Shown here: piece after piece, positions 35,929-44,014 of the stretch
Layout of the letters: each line of letters begins with the position of its first letter
How positions within the stretch are numbered: the first letter of the stretch is position 1
Source: Solwaraspora sp. WMMA2056
Lineage (GTDB): Bacteria > Actinomycetota > Actinomycetes > Mycobacteriales > Micromonosporaceae
Reading direction: 5' to 3'
Length of the DNA stretch: 64,000 nucleotides
Assembly (NCBI RefSeq): GCF_030345095.1
Contig: NZ_CP128360.1
Coordinates: 5,890,001-5,954,000, forward strand
Position numbers and translations under genes: made by a program
The notes under the pieces: generated by a model
What the model was told of the DNA's origin: nothing
Seen by the model: only the letters and a program-made list of their open reading frames with translations
Databases searched by the model: none

Positions 35929-36285
35929 TCAGCTGACCTGCTTCTCCCGCTTTTCCTTGATCTTGGCGGCCTTGCCGCGCAGGTCCCGGAGGTAGTAGAG
36001 CTTGGCTCGACGTACGTCACCACGGGTCACCATCTCGATCCGGTCGATGGCCGGGCTGTTGACCGGGTAGGTCCGCTCGACCCCGACACCGAAGCTGACC
36101 TTGCGGATGGTGAAGGTCTCCCGCAGGCCCGCCCCCTGGCGACGGATCACCACGCCCTGGAAGACCTGGACCCGGGACCGGTTCCCTTCGACGACCCGGG
36201 CGTGCACCTTGAGCGTGTCACCGGCGCGGAAGTCCGGGAGGTCGGTCCGCTGCGACTGGGCGTCAAGAGCGTCCAGCGTGTTCAT
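35929..36285 (-). CDS. rplS: 50S ribosomal protein L19
   Basis: L19 (118 residues) lies at the subunit interface. Motifs: [59 protein letters not shown] and [16 protein letters not shown]. It is separated from trmD by a 140-bp leader with several hairpins, so it may have its own control. Confidence 0.98.
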   Translation of the reverse strand: MNTLDALDAQSQRTDLPDFRAGDTLKVHARVVEGNRSRVQVFQGVVIRRQGAGLRETFTIRKVSFGVGVERTYPVNSPAIDRIEMVTRGDVRRAKLYYLRDLRGKAAKIKEKREKQVS

Positions 36286-36309
36286 CGCTGCATCCTTGGG
36301 CTACTCAAG

Positions 36310-36416
36310 GCGCACCGGCTCCCGGTGCGCGGATGGATGATTCTGATCCTGGGCGGACCGCGACTGCGCTCCACACGGTCAGGATCCTCGCAGCCGGACG
36401 CGCGTGCCCGGCTGCG
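36310..36416 (-). promoter_or_regulatory. Structured rplS leader / trmD terminator region
   Basis: Two strong hairpins occur: a 9-bp stem 36389-36397 with 36408-36416 just after the trmD stop, and a 9-bp stem 36310-36318 with 36322-36330 (3-nt loop) about 25 nt before rplS. GATCCTG/CAGGATC arms lie between. The first suits a terminator; the second could be an attenuator or L19-binding leader. Confidence 0.45.
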
Positions 36417-36425
36417 GCAACCCCA

Positions 36426-37250
36426 CTACTCTGCCATATCCCCGGTCGGTACTTGAAATCCGGCCGTCCGCAACAGCGTAATGTCGTTTTTGTCGAAACT
36501 ATCGGGTGACAGCTCCGTGATCAGGTCCGGCCGTCTGGCCGCCGTCCGCAGCAGGCCCTGGTCGCGTCGCCAACGGGCGATCCGGCCATGGTCGCCGGAG
36601 CGCAGCACCTCGGGTACGTCGTACCCACGCCAGTTGGCCGGCTTGGTGTACACCGGCGCCTCCAGCAACCCGGCCGTGAACGACTCCTCGTCGAGGGACC
36701 CGGCGTTGCCGAGCACCCCCGGGATCAGTCGGGTCACCGCCTCCAGGACCGCCAGGACCGCGACCTCGCCGCCGAAGAGCACGAAATCACCGAGCGACAC
36801 CTCGCTCACCGGCATCCGGTCCGCCGCGTGGTCGATCACCCGCTGGTCGATGCCCTCGTAGCGGCCGCACGCGAAGATCAGCCGGGGCTCGGCGGCCAGC
36901 CGCTGGGCCAACGCCTGGTCGAACCGCTCACCGACCGGGGTCGGTACCACCAGGCGGGCCGGTGGCTGGTCCGCCCCGGCCAGCTCGTCCAGGGCCGCGC
37001 CCCACGGTTCGGGCCGCATCACCATTCCGGCGCCGCCGCCGTACGGCGTGTCGTCCACCGTACGGTGCACGTCGTGGGTCCACCGGCGCAGGTCGTGCAC
37101 CCGCACGTCGAGCAGCCCCGCCCGCCGGGCCCGCCCGATGAGCGACAAGTCCAACGGGGCGAGGTAGTCCGGAAAGATCGTGACGACGTCCACCTGCCGC
37201 GCCGGCGGCGGCGAAGCCGGGCCTGAGTCAGCGGTCGATGTCACGGTCAC
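36426..37250 (-). CDS. trmD: tRNA (guanine37-N1)-methyltransferase
   Basis: TrmD methylates G37 of tRNAs to prevent frameshifting, a SPOUT-fold dimer with a trefoil knot. Motifs: [61 protein letters not shown]. The C-terminal [17 protein letters not shown] is usual. The 274-residue length includes a short non-conserved N terminus; the start is GTG at 37250, 15 nt after rimM. Confidence 0.97.
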   Translation of the reverse strand: MTVTSTADSGPASPPPARQVDVVTIFPDYLAPLDLSLIGRARRAGLLDVRVHDLRRWTHDVHRTVDDTPYGGGAGMVMRPEPWGAALDELAGADQPPARLVVPTPVGERFDQALAQRLAAEPRLIFACGRYEGIDQRVIDHAADRMPVSEVSLGDFVLFGGEVAVLAVLEAVTRLIPGVLGNAGSLDEESFTAGLLEAPVYTKPANWRGYDVPEVLRSGDHGRIARWRRDQGLLRTAARRPDLITELSPDSFDKNDITLLRTAGFQVPTGDMAE

Positions 37251-37265
37251 CTGTCCGTCGCCCGG

Positions 37266-37895
37266 TCACAGGTCGAACAGACCCGCCGGGGCGTCGACGA
37301 CGACCCGACCGCCCGACAGATCCACCTCCGGCACGATGGAGCGGACGAACGGCACCAACGCGGACCGGCCGTCCGGCCGGCGCAGGACCAGCAGGTCGGA
37401 CGCGGGCGCGTGGTCGATCCGGGTCACCTGCCCCAGGGTCTGGCCGTCCGGTGCGACCGCCGTCAGACCGACCAGCTGGTGGTCGCGGAATTCATCCGGA
37501 TCGTCCGGGTCGTCGACCTCGGCGCTGTCGACGCAGAGCAGGACGCCCCGCAGGGCCTCGGCGACGTCGCGGTCATCCACCCCGGCGAACCGCACCAGCG
37601 GCCGGCCCTGATGCCAGCGCACCGACTCGATCGTGAGCCGGCTGGGCACCTCGAAGCGGACCGCTGCATCCGGCACCGACCCGTCAACCACCGTTCCGTC
37701 GGCCGTCGTCCCGTCAGCCGCCGACGACGGATCGGCCGACGGCGGGGCTGCGGCGACCGGCCGCACCGCCGTCGAATCGGTGGTCAACACCGATCCGACG
37801 GCGAAACGGAGCTCCGGCTCGTCGGTACGCACCTCGACGGTGACCTCGCCACGGATGCCGTGCGGACGGCCGATCCGGCCGACGATCAGCAGCAT
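37266..37895 (-). CDS. rimM: Ribosome maturation factor RimM, with insertion
   Basis: RimM assists assembly of the 30S head near S19. The 209-residue protein starts VGRIGRPHGIRGEVTVEV and has the PRC-barrel C-terminal half (LVGLTAVAPDGQTLGQVTRI, LVPFVRSIVPEVDL). An Ala/Ser/Thr/Asp-rich insertion of about 35 residues (about 45-80) interrupts the N-terminal domain and is absent from typical RimM. Its ATG overlaps the khpA stop by one base. Confidence 0.95.
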   Translation of the reverse strand: MLLIVGRIGRPHGIRGEVTVEVRTDEPELRFAVGSVLTTDSTAVRPVAAAPPSADPSSAADGTTADGTVVDGSVPDAAVRFEVPSRLTIESVRWHQGRPLVRFAGVDDRDVAEALRGVLLCVDSAEVDDPDDPDEFRDHQLVGLTAVAPDGQTLGQVTRIDHAPASDLLVLRRPDGRSALVPFVRSIVPEVDLSGGRVVVDAPAGLFDL

Positions 37896-38128
37896 CAGTA
37901 CGAGTCGACGATGTCGACGCGCACCCCGCGGCCGCCGACCGAGCCGATCACCTGGCGCAGCGCCTTGGCGGTCCGCCCGCCACGGCCGATGACGGTGCCG
38001 AGGTCCTCCGGGTGCACCCGTACTTCGAGGCGCTTGCCCCGACGGGAATCGACCAGCCGGACCCGGACGTCGTCCGGGTGGGTGACGATCCCCTTGACCA
38101 GGTGCTCCAGCGCAGGCCGGAGGGCCAT
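37895..38128 (-). CDS. khpA: KH-domain RNA-binding protein KhpA
   Basis: A 77-residue single-KH protein (ALEHLVKGIVTHPDDVRV, then GTVIGRGGRTAKALRQVI with the GxxG loop). KhpA forms complexes with KhpB/Jag and affects cell elongation and division RNAs. ATG at 38128 starts one base after the rpsP stop; an in-frame GTG at 38143 would overlap rpsP. It sits in the standard rpsP-khpA-rimM-trmD operon. Confidence 0.95.
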   Translation of the reverse strand: MALRPALEHLVKGIVTHPDDVRVRLVDSRRGKRLEVRVHPEDLGTVIGRGGRTAKALRQVIGSVGGRGVRVDIVDSY

Positions 38129-38129
38129 C

Positions 38130-38609
38130 TCAGGCCTGCTCACCGGAGCCCGCAGCGGCCGGCTCCTCGGTGGCGGTCGCCTCGGCGGCGGGTTCGGCCT
38201 TCGACTCGGCCTTGGGCTCGGCCTTCTTCTCCGCCTTCTTGGCCGGCTTGGCCGGGGTGTCCGCGACGCCTGCGGCGGCCTTCGCCTCGGCCTCGTAGGT
38301 GGCCTTCCGGTCGGCCCGCTCCGGGGCGACCAGCAGCGGCGGCGGCGCCGGCAGGCCCTTGAACTTCTGCCAGTCGCCGGTCTTCTCCAGCAGACGCTGG
38401 ACGGCCTCGCTCGGCTGCGCGCCGACCGAGAGCCAGTACTGCACCCGGTCCGAGGTCACCTCGATCAGCGACGGGTGCTCCTTCGGGTGGTAGATCCCGA
38501 CGAACTCGATCGCCCGCCCGTCACGCTTGGTGCGCGAGTCGGCGACGACGATGCGGTACTGCGGGTTGCGGATCTTGCCCATCCGCAGAAGCCGGATCTT
38601 TACGGCCAC
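38130..38609 (-). CDS. rpsP: 30S ribosomal protein S16, long C-terminal tail
   Basis: S16 core (residues 1-85): [49 protein letters not shown]. The remaining ~75 residues are an Ala/Lys/Glu/Pro-rich tail, typical of actinobacteria and probably disordered. GTG at 38609 with AGGAG 10 nt upstream is the start; the frame is open further but not coding-like. The 230-bp region upstream (38610-38839) has no recognisable gene; the operon promoter should be there. Confidence 0.97.
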   Translation of the reverse strand: MAVKIRLLRMGKIRNPQYRIVVADSRTKRDGRAIEFVGIYHPKEHPSLIEVTSDRVQYWLSVGAQPSEAVQRLLEKTGDWQKFKGLPAPPPLLVAPERADRKATYEAEAKAAAGVADTPAKPAKKAEKKAEPKAESKAEPAAEATATEEPAAAGSGEQA

Positions 38610-38839
38610 GGTGTGTTCGCTCCTGTTGCGATCTTCACCAGCCCTCTGGGGCGGTGCGCGGGTGAACGCCGACCGGCACAGTGGGGTTGGGCCAGAGGCA
38701 GCTCGGGTGGACTGGATGACGTGCCCGGGTAGAGGGCGCCGGACACGCACCGGATACCAACACGCCATTCTGCCAGACGGTCGGCGGATCGCCACATCCG
38801 GTGGCCCCGGTGCGTCGACCGCCGGCCGGAACCGCCCCG

Positions 38840-39511
38840 CTACCCGCCTAGGGCCCCGCCCCCACCGGCCACCGGTGGCCGGTCCCAGCCGGATGGCAGC
38901 GCGGCCGGCGGCTGCCATCCAGGGTCCGGGCGGAAGTCGCACCAGGTGCCGTCGAACGGGAACTCTCCGGCCTCGGCGATCGCGATCACCCGTCGGCCCT
39001 CGGCCCGTACCGCCGCCTCGTCGAGGACCCAGTAGTGCTCGGGGAAGGCGAGGCGCTCGACGAACTCCTCCTCGTCCTTCCACGTCCAGCTCAGGTCAGG
39101 GCGGACCACGACGTCCAGGTCCTGGTCCACCACGTCGATGCCGGCGAGGTCGTCGTCGGCCCAGCGCACACCTGGCTCCTCGAGGTTGACGTACCAGTTG
39201 AGGAACCGTCCGGCGTCGTCGCGGAACCACCAGACCGAGTGGGCCGCGCCGGCCGGCAGGAACTTCAGCACCGGGGGGCCGAGCCAGCAGCCGTGCTTGA
39301 TCCGGTACGAGCGGGTGATCCACTCGATGAACGGCATGGCCCGCATGCCCCGGCCGTCGTCGGCGACCTCGTTCGCCACCGGTGTGCCCCGGTCGACCCA
39401 GAGCAGTAGGCCACGCTCGTCGTCGGCGACGACGCGGGCGGGTCGGACCCAACCGAGCCGACCGCGCCGGACGTTCCGATGCATGATCAACTGACCTGGC
39501 GTGAACCGCAT
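38840..39511 (-). CDS. DUF402 domain protein (nucleoside phosphatase-like)
   Basis: A 223-residue protein. The DUF402 domain is clear in [29 protein letters not shown] and WKDEEEF, which supply the Asp/Glu metal ligands seen in FomD (CMP-phosphonate hydrolase) and in Ntdp nucleoside tri/diphosphatases. The substrate here is unknown. ATG at 39511 has AAGGAG just upstream. Confidence 0.85.
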   Translation of the reverse strand: MRFTPGQLIMHRNVRRGRLGWVRPARVVADDERGLLLWVDRGTPVANEVADDGRGMRAMPFIEWITRSYRIKHGCWLGPPVLKFLPAGAAHSVWWFRDDAGRFLNWYVNLEEPGVRWADDDLAGIDVVDQDLDVVVRPDLSWTWKDEEEFVERLAFPEHYWVLDEAAVRAEGRRVIAIAEAGEFPFDGTWCDFRPDPGWQPPAALPSGWDRPPVAGGGGALGG

Positions 39512-39614
39512 CTCGCTCCTTCGCTCACCCTGACCAACGACGACGACCGGCCCGCCGGACCGGTCCGGGCACAGGCGGGTGCGCGACCCCCGGGCCGCCC
39601 GCCGTCACCGGCGG

Positions 39615-41021
39615 TCAGTAGGAGCGCGCCAGCACCGCGGTGAGGTCCGGCTCGTCGTCGCTGTCCGGGACCGAGCCGTCCGGGCGCAGCAGGCACCGTA
39701 CGGTGACGCCCTGACCGTTCGCCTCGGCCTCACCGGCCGGGCCGACCTTCGACCACGGCACCCGGGCCCAGCCGGTCGCCGCCGCGGCGATCCCGTCGGC
39801 GAGATCGTCGACCTCGACGGTGCGCGACTCCCGCAGCGCCAACGCCTGGTCGTGCAGGGCCTGCTGGTCGGCGTCGAGCGCCGCGCGGACCGCGCCGACC
39901 ACGTCGGCGATCGGCACCGGGGTCTTCGACCCGTCGGTACGCCGGACCAGCACCGCGTTGCCGGCGGCCAGATCGCGGGGGCCCACTTCGATCCGTACCG
40001 GATAGCCCTTGAGCTCGGCGTCGACGGCCCGGCGGCCGAACGGGGTGTCGACCCGGTCGTCCAGGCCGACCCGCAGTCCGGCGTCGCGCAGGGCGTCACG
40101 CAGCGTGACCGCCGCCTCGGTGACCCCGTCGCCAGCCTTGACGACCATCACGTACGCCTGGACCGGCGCCAGCCGGGGCGGCACCCGCAGCCCGTTGTCG
40201 TCGCCGTGCACCATGATCAGCCCACCGAGCATCCGGGTGGAGACCCCCCAGGACGTGGTCCAGGCGTGCTCGACGGTGCGCTCGGCCGAGGTGTAGGTGA
40301 TGTCGAAGGCGCGGGCGAAGTTCTGACCCAGCTCGTGCGAGGTGCCCAGTTGCAGCGCCTTGCCGTCGCCCATCATGCCTTCGAGGGTGTACGTGCTGGT
40401 GGCGCCGGCGAACCGCTCCCGGGCGGTCTTGCGCCCCACCAGCACCGGGATGCCGAGCACCTCGACCAGGAAGTTCTCGTACACCTCGTGCAGGATGCGC
40501 CGGGCGTAGGCGCGGGCGTCGGCGAAGTCGGCGTGCGCGGTGTGGCCCTCCTGCCAGAGGAACTCGCTGGTGCGCAGGAAAACCCGGGGGCGCAGCTCCC
40601 AGCGCACCACGTTGGCCCACTGGTTGAGCAGCAGCGGCAGGTCCCGGTACGAGTCGACCCACTTGGCCATGAACTCGCCGATGACGGTCTCGCTGGTCGG
40701 CCGGACCACCACCGGCTCGGCGAGCTGCTTGCCGCCGCCGTGGGTCACCACGGCCAGCTCCGGGGAGAAGCCTTCGACGTGCTCGGCCTCCCGGCGCAGG
40801 TAGCTCTCCGGGATGAACAGCGGGAAGTACGCGTTCTCCGCCCCGGCCGCCTTGATCCGGTTGTCCAACTCGGACTGCATCCGCTCCCAGATGGCGTAGC
40901 CGGCCGGCCGGATCACCATGGTGCCGCGCACCGGGCCGTTGTCGGCGAGCTGCGCCTTGGCGATCAGATCCTGGTACCAGCGGGGAAAATCCTCCGCACG
41001 AGGTGTGAGCACGCGGGCCAT
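39615..41021 (-). CDS. proS: Prolyl-tRNA synthetase, short archaeal/eukaryotic-like type
   Basis: A 468-residue class II synthetase charging tRNA-Pro. Motif 1 region GTMVIRPAGYAIWERMQ, motif 2 region RPTSETVIGEFMAKW and ANVVRWELRPRVFLRTSEFLWQEGHTAH, and motif 3 GTSHELGQNFARAF...TTSWGVSTRMLG are clear; the anticodon domain follows. The length and absence of the ~180-residue editing insertion place it in the type 3 (archaeal-like) class rather than the usual bacterial ProS. ATG at 41021 is preceded by TAGGAT 8 nt upstream, so the transcript is nearly leaderless. Confidence 0.96.
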   Translation of the reverse strand: MARVLTPRAEDFPRWYQDLIAKAQLADNGPVRGTMVIRPAGYAIWERMQSELDNRIKAAGAENAYFPLFIPESYLRREAEHVEGFSPELAVVTHGGGKQLAEPVVVRPTSETVIGEFMAKWVDSYRDLPLLLNQWANVVRWELRPRVFLRTSEFLWQEGHTAHADFADARAYARRILHEVYENFLVEVLGIPVLVGRKTARERFAGATSTYTLEGMMGDGKALQLGTSHELGQNFARAFDITYTSAERTVEHAWTTSWGVSTRMLGGLIMVHGDDNGLRVPPRLAPVQAYVMVVKAGDGVTEAAVTLRDALRDAGLRVGLDDRVDTPFGRRAVDAELKGYPVRIEVGPRDLAAGNAVLVRRTDGSKTPVPIADVVGAVRAALDADQQALHDQALALRESRTVEVDDLADGIAAAATGWARVPWSKVGPAGEAEANGQGVTVRCLLRPDGSVPDSDDEPDLTAVLARSY

Positions 41022-41051
41022 GACCGGACATCCTATGCGCCGCCGGTGACG

Positions 41052-41151
41052 GGTCAGCGCAGGACCCGGCCGACAGGTCAGCACAGCACCCGGCCGCGCA
41101 GGTCGGCGCACGGTCCGGCCGATGGGTCAGCGCAGCACCCGGCCGCGCAGG
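41052..41151. repeat. Three copies of the amidohydrolase 3' end
   Basis: A 27-bp segment at 41125-41151 encodes the last residues and TGA of the amidohydrolase. It recurs at 41076-41102 with one mismatch and, shortened and with one mismatch over 21 bp, at 41052-41072. The extra copies lie between the amidohydrolase stop and proS. Confidence 0.85.
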
Positions 41152-42218
41152 ACGATCCGGTGCGGAGCGCGGACCACCCGCAGGTCGGTCCGGGGGTCGG
41201 CGGGGTAGGCGACGAGGTCGGCCAGCCCGCCTTCGACCAGGCCGGGGAAGCCGAGCCAGTCGCGGGCGGCCCAGCTGGCGGCGGCCAGCACCGCTTCGGC
41301 CGGCATCCCCGCCCGGGTGTGCAGGGCGAGCATCTCGTCGGCGGCCCGGCCGTGGTCGATGCCGCCGCCGGCGTCGGTGCCGACGAAGATCGGTACGCCG
41401 GCGTCGTACGCGGCGCGGACCACGTCGGGGAAGCCGTCGCGCAGGGCGAGCATGTGGTCGGCGTACCGGGGGAACTTCTCCCGGGCCCGGTCGGCGATGC
41501 CACCGAACGTGGCGATGTTGATCATGGTAGGGATCAGGGCGGTCCGCCGCCGCGCCATCTCGTCGATCAGGTCGAGGCTCAACCCGGTGCCGTGCTCCAC
41601 CGAGTCGACCCCGGCCCGGACCAGGATCTCCACCGCCGCCTCGTCGAAGGTGTGCGCGGCCACCCGGGCACCGGCGCGATGGGCGGCGGCGATCGCCCCG
41701 GCCATCGCGTCGGCGCCCCAGGCCGGGGCGAGGTCGCCGGTGGAGCGTTCGATCCAGTCACCGACCAGCTTGACCCAGCCGTTGCCGGCGGCGGCCTGGG
41801 TGGTGACCGCGTCGGCCAGCTCCGCCGCCGCCACCTCGACGCCGATGTCGCGCAGATAGCGCCGGGGCGGCGCGACGTGCCGGCCGGCCCGGGCCAGCCG
41901 GGGCAGCTCCGGTTCGTCGTCGAGCTGCGGATACGGGTACGGCGATCCGGCGTCGCGGATGGCCAGCACACCGGCGTCCCGGTCGACGTACGCCAGTTGA
42001 CGGGCCTCGTCGAGGGAGCCGATCGGCGCTCCGCCCCGGGCGATGCCGATGTGGCAGTGGGCGTCGACCAGTCCGGGCAGGATGAACCCGCCGTCGACCA
42101 CGGTCGTCGCCCCGGGCACCGGGGTCAGCGTCACCCGGTCACCGACCAGCCACAGGTCCCGGGTGCGGTCCTCGGGCAGCACGACGCCGCGTACGTGCAG
42201 CGCGCCGGGCACGGTCAC
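41127..42218 (-). CDS. Amidohydrolase (imidazolonepropionase/prolidase-like)
   Basis: A 363-residue TIM-barrel amidohydrolase. Metal ligands: HCHIG (His-X-His), carboxylated-Lys candidate WVKLVGDW, AAHTFD, VEHGTGL and the Asp of FVGTDAGGG. The composite beta-domain residues (GGFILPGLVD; ADLVAYPADP) frame it. The family hydrolyses cyclic amides, Xaa-Pro peptides or related bonds; the substrate is unknown. An orthologue next to ffh (Rv2915c) exists in M. tuberculosis, suggesting a conserved association. GTG at 42218; 8 nt separate it from ffh. Confidence 0.88.
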   Translation of the reverse strand: MTVPGALHVRGVVLPEDRTRDLWLVGDRVTLTPVPGATTVVDGGFILPGLVDAHCHIGIARGGAPIGSLDEARQLAYVDRDAGVLAIRDAGSPYPYPQLDDEPELPRLARAGRHVAPPRRYLRDIGVEVAAAELADAVTTQAAAGNGWVKLVGDWIERSTGDLAPAWGADAMAGAIAAAHRAGARVAAHTFDEAAVEILVRAGVDSVEHGTGLSLDLIDEMARRRTALIPTMINIATFGGIADRAREKFPRYADHMLALRDGFPDVVRAAYDAGVPIFVGTDAGGGIDHGRAADEMLALHTRAGMPAEAVLAAASWAARDWLGFPGLVEGGLADLVAYPADPRTDLRVVRAPHRIVLRGRVLR

Positions 42219-42226
42219 GGCGGTGC

Positions 42227-43786
42227 TCAGTCCTCGTCCTTACGCTTGTTCAGCTTGTTGAAGTCGATCTTGGGAAGGGTGAACCCGGGGGGCAGACCAC
42301 CGCCGCCGCCGCCGAGCGCGTTCGGATCCAGCCCCGGCGGCAGCTGCGGCATCCCGCCCGGGAAGCCGGCCGGCAGCTGACCGCCGGCCCGCGGCCGGGC
42401 ACCGCCGCGGCCGCCCTTGGTGCCCTTGCGCTTGTTCTTCGGCGACTTGGTCGCCTTGCGCCGACCGCCACCTGGCAGACCCATCATGCCGCCCATCTGC
42501 TTCATCATCTTCTGCGCCTCGGCGAAGCGGTTGAGCAGCTGGTTGACGTCCATCACGGTGACCCCGGAGCCGTTGGCGATCCGGGCCCGTCGGGAACCGT
42601 TGATGATCTTCGGGTTGGTCCGCTCCCCCGGCGTCATCGACCGGATGATCGCGGTGACCTTGTCGAAGTGCTTGTCGTCGACCTCGGCCAACTGGTCCTT
42701 CATCTGCCCCATTCCGGGCATCATCGCCAACACGTTGGCGATCGGCCCCATCCGACGCACCGCGATGAGCTGGTCGAGGAAGTCCTCCAGGGTGAACTGC
42801 TCGCCGCCCATCAGCTTGGCGGTCATCTTCTCCTTCTGATCGGCGTCGAAGGCCTGCTCGGCCTGCTCGATCAGAGTGAGCACGTCGCCCATGCCGAGGA
42901 TCCGGCTCGCCATCCGGTCCGGGTGGAAGACGTCGAAGTCGCTGAGCTTCTCCCCGGTGGAGGCGAACAGGATCGGCTCGCCGGTCACCTGCCGTACCGA
43001 CAACGCGGCACCACCACGGGCGTCGCCGTCGAGCTTGGACAGCACCACACCGGTGATCCCGACGCCGTCGCGGAACGCCTCGGCGGTGCGTACCGCGTCC
43101 TGCCCGACCATTGCGTCGATGACGAAGATGACCTCGTCGGGGTCGACCGCGTCGCGGATCGCCGCCGCCTGGGCCATCATCTCGGCGTCGATACCGAGCC
43201 GGCCGGCGGTGTCGACGATGACGATGTCGCGGGCGGTCCGGCGGGCGTGCTCCAGCGACGCCTTCGCCACCGCGACCGGGTCACCGACCCCGTTGCCCGG
43301 CTCGGGGGCGAAGACCTCGACCCCGGCCCGGCCGCCGAGCACCTGCAGCTGGCCGACCGCGTTGGGCCGCTGCAGGTCGGCGGCGACCAGCAGCGGCTGG
43401 TGGCCCTGGGCCTTGAGCCAACTGGACAGCTTGCCGGCGAGCGTGGTCTTGCCGGAGCCCTGCAGACCGGCCAGCATGATCACCGTCGGCGGCTGCTTGG
43501 CGAACCGCAACCGGCGCTGCTCGCCACCGAGGACCGCGACCAGCTCCTCGTGCACGATCTTGATGACCTGCTGGGCCGGGTTGAGCGCCTGGGACACCTC
43601 CGACCCGCGCGCCCGTTCCTTGATCCGGGTGATGAAGGACTTCACCACCGGCAGCGCGACGTCGGCCTCGAGCAGCGCCAGCCGGATCTCCCGCGCGGTG
43701 GCGTCGATGTCGGCGTCGGTGAGCCGCCCCTTGCCTCGGAGCTTGCCGAAGATCCCGGACAGCCGATCACTCAAAGTGTCAAACAC
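42227..43786 (-). CDS. ffh: Signal recognition particle protein Ffh
   Basis: Ffh (519 residues) binds 4.5S RNA and signal sequences and delivers ribosomes to FtsY. NG domain: GLQGSGKTTLAGKLS (G1, about 107), DTAGRLGID, SKLDGDARGGAAL. The M domain has the methionine-rich helices (MMPGMGQMKDQL, RFAEAQKMMKQMGGMMG) and RRARIANGSG for RNA binding. A Gly/Lys/Pro-rich C-terminal tail of ~70 residues extends the protein. Start GTG at 43786. Confidence 0.98.
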   Translation of the reverse strand: MFDTLSDRLSGIFGKLRGKGRLTDADIDATAREIRLALLEADVALPVVKSFITRIKERARGSEVSQALNPAQQVIKIVHEELVAVLGGEQRRLRFAKQPPTVIMLAGLQGSGKTTLAGKLSSWLKAQGHQPLLVAADLQRPNAVGQLQVLGGRAGVEVFAPEPGNGVGDPVAVAKASLEHARRTARDIVIVDTAGRLGIDAEMMAQAAAIRDAVDPDEVIFVIDAMVGQDAVRTAEAFRDGVGITGVVLSKLDGDARGGAALSVRQVTGEPILFASTGEKLSDFDVFHPDRMASRILGMGDVLTLIEQAEQAFDADQKEKMTAKLMGGEQFTLEDFLDQLIAVRRMGPIANVLAMMPGMGQMKDQLAEVDDKHFDKVTAIIRSMTPGERTNPKIINGSRRARIANGSGVTVMDVNQLLNRFAEAQKMMKQMGGMMGLPGGGRRKATKSPKNKRKGTKGGRGGARPRAGGQLPAGFPGGMPQLPPGLDPNALGGGGGGLPPGFTLPKIDFNKLNKRKDED

Positions 43787-43909
43787 GACGCAACATCCCG
43801 TACGTTGATCCGGCAGGTCAGGTTCACGGCGGCATCAGAGGGCTCGACACCGGCGACCACGCAAGCCTAACCGCCGTACGCACCGCCCGCTCCACCACTA
43901 CGGGCAGCC

Positions 43910-43995
43910 CCCATGATCACGACGATCTTGCACTTATCGACGGACAATCCCGACAAAAGTTCGCGATGAGTGCAAGATCGCCGCGATCATGGGGA
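43910..43995. repeat. 86-bp palindromic intergenic element
   Basis: Arms of 26 bp (43910-43935 and 43970-43995) match at 24 of 26 positions as inverted repeats, from CCCCATGATC to CGATCTTGCACT, around a 34-nt AT-richer loop. It lies between glnD and ffh. It has the look of a dispersed REP/MITE-like element, and as RNA would form a very stable terminator-like hairpin. Confidence 0.85.
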
Positions 43996-44014
43996 GGGTG
44001 GGGGTGGGCGGGGA

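Noticed and set aside
39579-42380. 933-codon plus-strand frame across proS and the amidohydrolase
   Set aside because: Shadow of two identified genes with Gly/Arg/Asp/His-rich sequence and no motif.
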